DNA of 64,000 nt, from NCBI GenBank assembly GCA_029262065.1, contig JAJDAC010000017.1, positions 62,001 to 126,000 of the forward strand, in the 5' to 3' direction. Each line of letters starts with the position of its first letter. Positions within the stretch are counted from its first letter, which is position 1. The notes below the pieces were generated by a model that saw nothing but the letters and a program-made list of their open reading frames with translations, did no database searches and had not been told where the DNA came from. The position numbers were made by a program, and so were the translations under genes. Source of the stretch: Candidatus Krumholzibacteriota bacterium. Its GTDB lineage: Bacteria > Krumholzibacteriota > Krumholzibacteriia > JAJRXK01. This document shows, piece after piece, positions 43,856-50,317 of this stretch.

Positions 43856-44617
43856 TCAGAAACGTGCTTTGACTGCGCCCCAGCTTTCGGAGAACACGGG
43901 AACGGGACACCCTTCCTCGCCCAGGAGCGGAGTAGCGCAGTCACACTGCTGAGACGCGTTAACGACTAGTTCGTAGGCGCAACCACACCGGCCATTCTCG
44001 TTGACTGCGCGGGAGGCGTCCCACCCCGTAAAGGGCCGAATACACGCACCGTTGGAGCACTCGTTTTGCACCGCCGGGTTCTCTTCCAACCAGCCCGGTA
44101 CTGCACCCGGGCCACCCGTGATGTCGAAGCTGGATGGCGCCGGAATCCCAAACGTCAATGACAGGTCCGTTACATCCTGCAACAGAATCCCACTGTAGTT
44201 CACCAGCGCATACGGCATGCTACTCGCAGTCACCACCGCGCCCGTGCCTACAATCCAGCCCCCCGGCGCGCCGGCCACGTTGATGCTCGTGGACGGATTC
44301 AGGACCTGACCGGCCACGGTGATCTCGGGCGGGACATTCACCAGAACTTCCCAGCCGGCGAGTCCATTCGTGGCGTTCTGCTGACCCTGCCCAATGGCTT
44401 CGAAGTCCACATTCACGACCAGGAAGAAATCGAAAGGCACGAACGTGGGCACTGCGTCCGGCGATCCGGCCTCCACACACGTCGAGTTACGATCTTCGAC
44501 ATCGAAGACCAGATAGATTTCACCGAACCCCTGACCAAAGGCCGTTTGTGCGTGAGCGGACGGCGAGTGTGATGCAACCACGGCAAGAACCATGGTCACC
44601 AGGGCGATGTGTTTCAT
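43856..44617 (-). CDS. Small secreted array protein B, C-terminal ESWGAVKARF tag
   Basis: 253 residues, ATG 44617 with GGAGG 8 nt upstream. Signal peptide MKHIALVTMVLAVVASHS to about residue 23. Beta-rich domain with FGEIYLVFDVEDRNSTCVEA, VPFDFFLVVNVDFEAIGQGQ, EVLVNVPPEITVAGQVLNPS, TSINVAGAPGGWIVGTGAVV. A Cys-rich block (CSNGACIRPFTGWD, GRCGCAYELVVN, CDC) probably holds disulfides. Ends exactly with ESWGAVKARF. Closest to protein C, of which it is a clear duplicate. Function unknown. Confidence 0.82.
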   Translation of the reverse strand: MKHIALVTMVLAVVASHSPSAHAQTAFGQGFGEIYLVFDVEDRNSTCVEAGSPDAVPTFVPFDFFLVVNVDFEAIGQGQQNATNGLAGWEVLVNVPPEITVAGQVLNPSTSINVAGAPGGWIVGTGAVVTASSMPYALVNYSGILLQDVTDLSLTFGIPAPSSFDITGGPGAVPGWLEENPAVQNECSNGACIRPFTGWDASRAVNENGRCGCAYELVVNASQQCDCATPLLGEEGCPVPVFSESWGAVKARF

Positions 44618-44693
44618 GTCGGGACCTCCGTCTACAACCTACGGATACGAACCCGGCCTCATCAAGCCCCGTGCGTCAGATGGTCCAACAACG

Positions 44694-44723
44694 AAAAAGG
44701 GGCACCCGCGATGCGGATGCCCC
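44694..44723 (-). terminator. Terminator of array gene C
   Basis: GGGGCACCCGC / GCGGATGCCCC 11-bp stem with one mismatch, loop GAT, followed on the minus strand by TTTTT. Begins 27 nt past the stop at 44750. Confidence 0.85.
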
Positions 44724-44749
44724 AAGAATCTTCGATGCGATCGCGGCTT

Positions 44750-45475
44750 CTAGAAGCGCGACTTCACCGCACCCCAACTCTCATTGGTGGTCGCAGTAGC
44801 GATCACACAGTCACAGGGCGTGCTCTTGTTGACGACCAACTTGTAGGCACAACCATCGCGACCGTTGGCGTTGGTTTGCGTCCCGTCCCAACCCGTGAAA
44901 GGACGGAGGCAATTGTTGATACATTCGCCACCGATCCCGTTCTCTTCGAGCCAGCCAGGAAACGCACCGGGGCCACCCGTTACGTCAAAGCTGGATGGGC
45001 TGGGGATCGACATGGAGAACTCGAGATCCGGGACGTCCTGCAGCAGAATTCCACTGTAGTTCACCACGGCGAAGGGCATGCTGGCGGCCGTGATCAGCCC
45101 GCCGGTACCCACGATCCAATCGCCAGGTCCACCCACATTGATGCTCGTGGACGGGTTCAGCACCTGACCAGCGAGGGTGATCTCCGGGGGAGTTATTACA
45201 CGAACTTCCCAAGCGTCGATCCCGTTCGTGGCGTTCTGTTGACCCTGCCCAATGGCTTCGAAGTTAACATTCACAACCAGGAAGAAATCGAAGGGGACAA
45301 ATGTCGGAATTGCATCCGGCGATCCGGCCTCCACACACGTGGAGTTACGATCCTGGACATCGAAGGCGAAGTAGATTTCACCGAACGGCTGGCCGAAACC
45401 GGTTTGAGCCGCGACCGGAGCCGACATGCCCGCCAGGCAGAGCATGGCCAGGGCAGCGATAGCGAGACGATTCAT
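44750..45475 (-). CDS. Small secreted array protein C, C-terminal ESWGAVKSRF tag
   Basis: 241 residues from ATG 45475, preceded by AGGAGG. Signal peptide MNRLAIAALAMLCLAGMSAP. Very similar to B: FGEIYFAFDVQDRNSTCVEA, VPFDFFLVVNVNFEAIGQGQ, PPEITLAGQVLNPSTSINVG, NYSGILLQDVPDLEFSMSIP, PFTGWDGTQTNANGRDGCAY and a CDC motif. Ends with ESWGAVKSRF. The B/C pair is a recent tandem duplication; conserved Cys positions argue for an extracytoplasmic folded domain. Confidence 0.83.
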   Translation of the reverse strand: MNRLAIAALAMLCLAGMSAPVAAQTGFGQPFGEIYFAFDVQDRNSTCVEAGSPDAIPTFVPFDFFLVVNVNFEAIGQGQQNATNGIDAWEVRVITPPEITLAGQVLNPSTSINVGGPGDWIVGTGGLITAASMPFAVVNYSGILLQDVPDLEFSMSIPSPSSFDVTGGPGAFPGWLEENGIGGECINNCLRPFTGWDGTQTNANGRDGCAYKLVVNKSTPCDCVIATATTNESWGAVKSRF

Positions 45476-45887
45476 GTTGTCCAACCTCCTTGACAACATT
45501 GCGCGGTCCGATTCATCGCGGATGTTCTGATCCGTCGGACCGGCGTGAGAACTTAGTCAAACCGTGGGGCCACGGAGCTGGATGATCCACTCCCCACCGA
45601 GAACCTGAAAATGCCTTGAATGGACGTGTTCCCAGCGTCTGGAAACCACGACCGTTGTTGTGGTTACAGCGAATGTACCACAACGTCAAGGACTTTCGCG
45701 CTCGACGGAGTGGGGTCGTCGAACTCTCAAGAAAGAACAGAAGGGTCGAGACGTAAGTCCGTTCCCGACCGGATCAATATACGTCGAACTGGGACAAAAA
45801 GAAACGAAAGGAACGGCCACGAACGCAAACGGCCGCCCCCGGATGGGGAGCGGCCGTCGAACCAAAGCCAGAAGGCGTCGGCAAGGC
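45476..45887. other. Intergenic region between array genes C and D
   Basis: 412 bp. Contains the terminator of gene D (45823-45857), a stretch of A/G-rich DNA after it, a short inverted repeat ACCACGAC-N4-GTTGTGGT (45646-45665) and a possible weak promoter for gene C on the minus strand (TTGACG at 45684-45689, 15-bp spacer, TGTAAC at 45663-45668). No protein gene is supported on either strand. Confidence 0.45.
45823..45857 (-). terminator. Terminator of array gene D
   Basis: ACGGCCGC (45829-45836) and GCGGCCGT (45850-45857) pair perfectly, with an inner CCCC/GGGG; TTTGCGTT follows on the minus strand. 30 nt past the stop. Confidence 0.78.
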
Positions 45888-46499
45888 CTAGAAACGGCCC
45901 TTCACGGAGCCGAAGCTGTCCTGGATGGTGGCTACCGGGGGCTCGCCCGCGGACTCGTACACCACGGCACAGCCGCCGCCGTAGGTGTCCGACTGGGCAC
46001 CTACGCCGAACGGAATCAGGCCGCTGTCACAGGTCAAGAACCCAGGCACGGCCGGAGCAAAGCTCGAGGGCGTGGCGGGCAGCAGGCAGATGAGCAGGTT
46101 CTCGAGACCCGGCGTGAATACGCCGTACGTGAACTGAACCAGCACGATCTCGCCGGCACTCGGAGCACAGTTACCCAGACCCACGATCAACTCGTTGGGG
46201 CCATCCCCTACATTGATCGGGCTTCCGGGCGGCACGATGACCGGCACGCCGAACGTCAGGATGTTGGGATCGATGAACAGATCGAATTCGAATCCCGCGA
46301 TGCCAACGCCGCCGTCGACGTTGCTGGCCACGATGAAGAAGTTGTTGGTGGTCGTGAACACGGGCGGGTTGCCCGTGGTCTGCGTGCCCAGCTGATCGAA
46401 AGAGACGACAACGTCATTCGGCTGTAGCTGGGCGAACGCGACCGTAGCGAGAGAAAGCGAGAGAAAGGCCGTGAGGCCCACAATGAGCAGACGATGCAA
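45888..46499 (-). CDS. Small secreted array protein D, C-terminal DSFGSVKGRF tag
   Basis: 203 residues. Start chosen as TTG 46499: it lies exactly 7 nt after GGAGG (46507-46511) and directly begins the signal peptide (HRLLIVGLTAFLSLSLATVA). The frame is open to 46670 without signal features. Beta-rich domain: VVVSFDQLGTQTTGNPPVFT, TTNNFFIVASNVDGGVGIAG, FEFDLFIDPNILTFGVPVIV, GSPINVGDGPNELIVGLGNC, LVQFTYGVFTPGLENLLICL. The G-x-x-G-F-E-F-D-L-x-x-D-P-x-x-L pattern resembles cohesin-type domains. Ends with DSFGSVKGRF. Clade mate of E and F. Confidence 0.84.
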   Translation of the reverse strand: MHRLLIVGLTAFLSLSLATVAFAQLQPNDVVVSFDQLGTQTTGNPPVFTTTNNFFIVASNVDGGVGIAGFEFDLFIDPNILTFGVPVIVPPGSPINVGDGPNELIVGLGNCAPSAGEIVLVQFTYGVFTPGLENLLICLLPATPSSFAPAVPGFLTCDSGLIPFGVGAQSDTYGGGCAVVYESAGEPPVATIQDSFGSVKGRF

Positions 46500-46633
46500 T
46501 GGATGTCCTCCAGGTGGGATCGTCATCCCGGATCTGGTTTCGAACCGGGATGGGGTTGTCGGTGGGGAAGCCCCAAGGAACCTTGAGTATACCGCAAGCC
46601 TGGCGCCCACGCGCGACTCAGATACCCCAAGAT

Positions 46634-46667
46634 GAAGAAGGGCGCCTCCCCGTGTGGAGAGGCGCCC
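46634..46667 (-). terminator. Terminator of array gene E
   Basis: GGGCGCCTC (46640-46648) pairs with GAGGCGCCC (46659-46667), 9 bp; TTCTTC follows on the minus strand. 29 nt past the stop at 46696. Confidence 0.75.
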
Positions 46668-46695
46668 CATGGCTACGAAATCGCCAGGGTTCGCT

Positions 46696-47304
46696 TTAGA
46701 AGCGACCCTTCACGGCGCCGAAGCTGTCATGCGAGGTCGCGATGGGGTTGCCGGGATCGGACGCGTACACAACGCCACAACCGTCGGGGTAGCTGCCGCC
46801 ACCATTGTTACGAGCACCAGCGCTGTTCAGCGAGCTGTCGCAACCAAGGTAACCAGGCACGGCCGGCGCGAAGCTCGAAGGCGACGCGGCGACGATGCAG
46901 ATCAGCAGGTCCGACAGACCGGGCGCGAACACGCCGTAGGTCCACTGTACCAGCGGGGTCACACCAGCGCTCTGGGCACAGTTACCCAGACCAACGATGA
47001 GCTCGTTGGGGCCGTCGCCCACATTGATCGGGCTGCCGGCAGGCAAGATCACGGGAACACCAAAGGTCAGGATGTTCGGGTCGACGATCAGGTCGAACTC
47101 GAAACCGGCGATACCGGTTCCGCCGTTGGCATCTTCGGCCACCACGTAGAACAGGTTGGTGGTCGTGAATACGGGCGGGGCCGCATTCGTCGTGGTGCCA
47201 GCCTGATCAAAGCTGACACCGAGGTCGCCGGCATCGGCAAAAGCCGAGGTAGCGAGCGCACAAACGGCCAGAGCCGTGATGGCGAGAGTAGCAAACTTCT
47301 TCAT
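46696..47304 (-). CDS. Small secreted array protein E, C-terminal DSFGAVKGRF tag
   Basis: 202 residues from ATG 47304 with GGAGG upstream. Signal peptide MKKFATLAITALAVCALATS. Domain nearly colinear with D and F: LGVSFDQAGTTTNAAPPVFT, TTNLFYVVAEDANGGTGIAG, FEFDLIVDPNILTFGVPVIL, GSPINVGDGPNELIVGLGNC, WTYGVFAPGLSDLLICIVAA, then SPSSFAPAVPGYLGCDSS. Ends with DSFGAVKGRF. Cohesin-like by pattern only. The leader contains a perfect 11-bp hairpin (47342-47371). Confidence 0.84.
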   Translation of the reverse strand: MKKFATLAITALAVCALATSAFADAGDLGVSFDQAGTTTNAAPPVFTTTNLFYVVAEDANGGTGIAGFEFDLIVDPNILTFGVPVILPAGSPINVGDGPNELIVGLGNCAQSAGVTPLVQWTYGVFAPGLSDLLICIVAASPSSFAPAVPGYLGCDSSLNSAGARNNGGGSYPDGCGVVYASDPGNPIATSHDSFGAVKGRF

Positions 47305-47341
47305 GGACAGTCGTCCTCCAGTGGTCGTCACGCTTGTTGAT

Positions 47342-47371
47342 GAAGAAGTGGCCAGAGATAGCCACTTCTTC
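47342..47371 (-). promoter_or_regulatory. Perfect 11-bp leader hairpin of array gene E
   Basis: GAAGAAGTGGC / GCCACTTCTTC with an 8-nt loop, 38 nt upstream of the start codon and about 50 nt downstream of the terminator of gene F. No T-run follows, so it is more likely a 5'-UTR structure (mRNA stability or translation control) than a terminator. Confidence 0.45.
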
Positions 47372-47420
47372 GCGGTTCTCGGGGCCCAGACATGTCAATT
47401 GCGCATGTCCGCCCCCACTC

Positions 47421-47443
47421 AAAACCCCAGCCCGTTGCGGGGT
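47421..47443 (-). terminator. Terminator of array gene F
   Basis: ACCCC/GGGGT stem with a TTT run on the minus strand. A second, perfect 10-bp hairpin (TCGCCCCGGC / GCCGGGGCGA, 47454-47479) stands between it and the stop at 47510, giving a double terminator. Confidence 0.68.
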
Positions 47444-47509
47444 CAGGGGCTAATCGCCCCGGCTCAGAGGCCGGGGCGAATTCATGCAGTCGGGAACGAT
47501 GTCCTCGAC

Positions 47510-48112
47510 TTAGAAACGTCCCTTCACGGCACCAAAGCTCTCCATCGTGGTAGCTACGGGAGCTTCGCCAGTGGCGTAGACAACCGCACAGCCATCGCCG
47601 TAGGTGGCGCTCTGAGCACCCAGACCATAGGGAACCAGGCCGCCATCGCAGCGCAGGTAACCAGGCACGGCCGGATTGAAGCTCGAGGGCGACGAAGCAA
47701 TGAGGCAGATCGTGAGGTCGGCTGCGCCGGGAGTGAATACACCGTAGGTCCACTGCGCCAGGGCAGTGGCTCCGCCACCTGGGGCGCAGTTGCCAAGACC
47801 AACAATGAGCTCGTTGGCGCCGTCGCCAACGTTGATCGGGCTACCCGGGGGTAGGATCACGGGAACACCAAACGTCAGGATCACCGGGTCGACGAGCAGT
47901 TCGAACTCGAATCCCGACACTTCAGCGTTATCGTGATCGAATCCAACAACGTAGAAGAGATTGGTAGTCGTGAACGGCGCGGGGTCGGCGGTGGTCACGG
48001 TTCCTGCGAGGTCGAAAGTTACAGCGATGTCATTTGGCTCGGCCTGGGCAAACGCCATGGAGCTAAAGGCTACCAGGCTGACCAGAACCGCAAAAGTCAT
48101 AAGCTTCTTCAT
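47510..48112 (-). CDS. Small secreted array protein F, C-terminal ESFGAVKGRF tag
   Basis: 200 residues from ATG 48112 with GGAGGG upstream. Signal peptide MKKLMTFAVLVSLVAFSSMA. Domain: DIAVTFDLAGTVTTADPAPF, TTTNLFYVVGFDHDNAEVSG, FEFELLVDPVILTFGVPVIL, GSPINVGDGANELIVGLGNC, WTYGVFTPGAADLTICLIAS. Two Cys pairs as in D and E. Ends with ESFGAVKGRF. The frame is open to 48265 but lacks a signal there. Confidence 0.84.
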   Translation of the reverse strand: MKKLMTFAVLVSLVAFSSMAFAQAEPNDIAVTFDLAGTVTTADPAPFTTTNLFYVVGFDHDNAEVSGFEFELLVDPVILTFGVPVILPPGSPINVGDGANELIVGLGNCAPGGGATALAQWTYGVFTPGAADLTICLIASSPSSFNPAVPGYLRCDGGLVPYGLGAQSATYGDGCAVVYATGEAPVATTMESFGAVKGRF

Positions 48113-48223
48113 GAAGGAGAACCCTCCGCTTGAAGACTGGAATTGGTTTGCAGGAGACCACGATGATCCCCGGACGAGATTAATATTTCGGGCGACGCGA
48201 TCAAAGTCTCTAGGTGAAGAGTT

Positions 48224-48271
48224 GAGTGGGTGGCGGCGGTGTGCCAGAAAGCATCCGCGCGCCACCCGCTC
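48224..48271 (-). terminator. Terminator of array gene G
   Basis: GAGTGGGTGGCG (48224-48235) pairs with CGCCACCCGCTC (48260-48271), 11 of 12 bp, with a long internal loop. Lies 43 nt past the stop at 48314. T content after the stem is modest (TCAACTCTTC). Confidence 0.55.
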
Positions 48272-48313
48272 GTATCGATCGCGACAAGACCAACCAGATC
48301 CAAAAGGATCTGA

Positions 48314-48874
48314 CTAGTACAGGCTCTTGACTGCTCCGAAGCTCTCCGAACGCGTAGCGATCGGGGGCTCGATAGTCAGACTAGGACCTACATCACAAGG
48401 CTTTACGAGGCCCTGACAAGTAGCGTACTGGGGACGAGTAACATCGCCGTCGACATCCGGATTCGGAAGAACATTGATGCTACCACCAGGGTTGGCCGCG
48501 GTTACCAGTACATCGTAGCAGGTAACAACAACCGGAAGCCCGGTGAACCCAATCGCGCACTCGCCAAGACCAACATTGTTTCCACCCGGGGTGATGACGT
48601 TGATTCCACTAGCGTTCGGGCCATACGTGATGCCCGAAACGAACAGCGTGCTGTTCTCGTCAGGGAACTCAATGTCATACGCCGCCGCGTTGATGGTGTC
48701 CTCGGAAAAGAGAACCACATAAACGGGAAACGCCTGGACTTCTGTAGGTTGGAACAGACCGACTGTTCCGTCGCGGTCGGCATAGGCACCGATGCTGCAC
48801 TGCTGTGCAGCAGCGGACCCCGCGGTCAGCGCAAGAGCCAGCGCCAAACCAACTGCCATTGTCCGTTTCAGCAT
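48314..48874 (-). CDS. Small secreted array protein G, C-terminal ESFGAVKSLY tag
   Basis: 186 residues from ATG 48874 (AGGAG 9 nt upstream). Signal peptide MLKRTMAVGLALALALTAGS. The mature part is unlike D-F in sequence (CSIGAYADRDGTVGLFQPTE, AFPVYVVLFSEDTINAAAYD, IEFPDENSTLFVSGITYGPN, NNVGLGECAIGFTGLPVVVT) but keeps the same order of strands and the VGLGEC segment. Ends with ESFGAVKSLY, so the tag is far better conserved than the domain. Function unknown. Confidence 0.82.
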   Translation of the reverse strand: MLKRTMAVGLALALALTAGSAAAQQCSIGAYADRDGTVGLFQPTEVQAFPVYVVLFSEDTINAAAYDIEFPDENSTLFVSGITYGPNASGINVITPGGNNVGLGECAIGFTGLPVVVTCYDVLVTAANPGGSINVLPNPDVDGDVTRPQYATCQGLVKPCDVGPSLTIEPPIATRSESFGAVKSLY

Positions 48875-48990
48875 AAGCTTTCTCCTCATGAGACTGCTAT
48901 TGCAAAGGTTGCGGATTTAAGGAGCTCGCCAGCCTTTCAGACAATCAGTGCCTCGCGACACCAACCTTCCGTAGCAGGCTAAACAGTAAC

Positions 48991-49593
48991 CTAGGGGCAG
49001 CTTTCGCCATTAGCGGAAGCAAAGCCACCTACGTCAGCCAGATTCTCGGTTCCATCACAGGTGAAGTCGGAACGGAAGTCGAAACTACCGTTGCTGAAGT
49101 CACCAGCGAAGTCACCAAGGTCAGCCAGGTTAACGGTGATATCGCCGTTGATATCCTGGCTGTTCACGTCGATGAGCAAGGCGGGACCAGACAGGGAAAC
49201 GCCGGCCAGATAGACCTGCATCCCACCCTGAGTCCAGCCACCACCAGCGATGGGGCCACTAATCGTGGTCACACCGGCGGCGTTGGTGTTTGCATCTGCG
49301 ACGCTACCACCCTGACAAAGAGCGATGTCGCCGGAACCATCGTCATCCAGCCAGATATCCTGGAAGGGATAGCCGGGGATGGGATCGGTGTTTCCGTCGA
49401 TTACCGTCACGGTAACGGTGAGTCCTGCTGCTCCCAGCGAGGAACCGTTGCCGGCCGGAGTGATATTCAGACAGCCACTGCCCGAGGAAGCAGTGCTATT
49501 GCCGGGATCAGGAATCCCAGCCATCGCCAAACTGCTTAGCCCCAGAACCAGGATGCCTGCAGCGACGAGACTCAAGAGTCTCTTGTTGATCAT
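48991..49593 (-). CDS. Secreted protein with two C-terminal dockerin-like calcium loops
   Basis: 200 residues, ATG 49593 with AGGAGG upstream. Signal peptide MINKRLLSLVAAGILVLGLS. Middle part is a beta-sandwich-like domain (GLTVTVTVIDGNTDPIPGYP, GSVADANTNAAGVTTISGPI). The C-terminal ~55 residues hold two EF-loop-like segments, DINGDITVNLADLGDFAGDF and DFTCDGTENLADVGGFASAN, each with Asp/Asn at loop positions 1, 5, 9 and 12 as in dockerin type I. The array tag is missing; the protein ends NGESCP. First gene of the array in the direction of transcription, with its own promoter. Confidence 0.8.
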   Translation of the reverse strand: MINKRLLSLVAAGILVLGLSSLAMAGIPDPGNSTASSGSGCLNITPAGNGSSLGAAGLTVTVTVIDGNTDPIPGYPFQDIWLDDDGSGDIALCQGGSVADANTNAAGVTTISGPIAGGGWTQGGMQVYLAGVSLSGPALLIDVNSQDINGDITVNLADLGDFAGDFSNGSFDFRSDFTCDGTENLADVGGFASANGESCP

Positions 49594-49720
49594 TTAGGAC
49601 ACCTCCTACAAGGTACTTCGCGCAACCGGTTGAGGTTGTGCCGGTCACGCTGCTGATCGGATGAATTATCCGCGCGTCTGACCTCCTTCTACTCTTTCAA
49701 TCCAATACTCGACGTGAAGG

Positions 49721-49749
49721 ATGGTATCACGCGCCCCTTCCAGTGTCAA
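49721..49749 (-). promoter_or_regulatory. Promoter of the dockerin-like gene
   Basis: Perfect TTGACA (49744-49749), 17-bp spacer, TACCAT (49721-49726; four of six). Predicts a leader of about 120 nt. Confidence 0.52.
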
Positions 49750-49872
49750 CAATTCGAAACGCGAGCAAGTCGCGGGGATACAGCAATTTACCGGATTCGA
49801 GCGGAACCTGAGAGTAACCCGGAGACTGGCGACTGCAAGCCTTTTGGCCAGGCGGGGAGCACCCGGTTGGGC

Positions 49873-49891
49873 GCCCTGGTGGAGGATGGGC
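49873..49891 (-). ncRNA. Candidate hairpin with CCUCC loop, copy 2
   Basis: Minus strand GCCC/GGGC stem closing AUCCUCCACCA. Shares the 13-nt core CCCATCCTCCACC with the hairpin near tRNA-Asp. No clear terminator follows, so it is weaker evidence for a small RNA than the first copy. Confidence 0.22.
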
Positions 49892-49997
49892 CAGCATGAG
49901 GTACCATGGCGCCCCGAGCCGGCGGCCCGTCTACGGGTCGACCGAGGGCCTCAGCCCCCCTAGGGGTCGGGTCAATCTCAATGAAAATAAGGATGGG

Positions 49998-50074
49998 TGG
50001 TGGGCGAAACAGGATTCGAACCTGTGACCCCCTGCGTGTAAAGCAGGTGCTCTAACCAGCTGAGCTATTCGCCC
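49998..50074 (-). tRNA. tRNA-Val (TAC)
   Basis: Minus-strand cloverleaf of 77 nt: acceptor GGGCGAA/TTCGCCC, U8-A9-G10, D-arm AGCTCAGCTGGTTAGAGC, anticodon arm CCTGC-TTTACAC-GCAGG with anticodon TAC, T-arm CAGGTTCGAATCCTG, discriminator A and encoded CCA. Its first ten bases are also the end of the upstream small protein gene. Confidence 0.96.
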
Positions 50075-50244
50075 ACATTTTTCGTGCGGTAGCGGGACCA
50101 GAGGTGAAGCGGGATGAACACGCAATACCCCCCCACGAGAAGCGTGGGCGCCACTGACATGCTTTCGGCCGAAATCAGCAGCAGGTACCCCAGCGCGATG
50201 CACGCCAGGCCCACAGCCAACCACTTGTTCTTGCCGATATTCAT
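50065..50244 (-). CDS. Small two-helix membrane protein, DUF3098-like
   Basis: 59 residues, too short for most gene callers. ATG 50244 has GGGGAG 8 nt upstream. It begins MNIGKNKWLAVGLACIALGY, followed by LLLISAES, then a second hydrophobic helix (APTLLVGGYCVFIPLHLW) and a basic end (SRYRTKN). The pattern, a short N-terminal basic turn, helix, small polar loop and helix, resembles DUF3098 of Bacteroidota. The UAG stop is formed by bases 8-10 of tRNA-Val. Lies 73 nt after mltG and probably shares its message. Confidence 0.72.
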   Translation of the reverse strand: MNIGKNKWLAVGLACIALGYLLLISAESMSVAPTLLVGGYCVFIPLHLWSRYRTKNVGE

Positions 50245-50317
50245 TCAAAACTCCCCAACGGACCCGCAGTCTGCGGCCCGCAAACCTAGGCAACCAGACT
50301 CGGCGCGTCAAGCAGCC

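Larger units (their letters stand above)
49594..49997. other. Intergenic region between tRNA-Val and the array
   Basis: 404 bp. Holds the promoter of the dockerin-like gene (49721-49749), its roughly 120-nt leader, and on the side of tRNA-Val a GC-rich stretch with a CCUCC-loop hairpin (49873-49891). No supported protein gene; short frames here lack ribosome sites. Confidence 0.5.
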
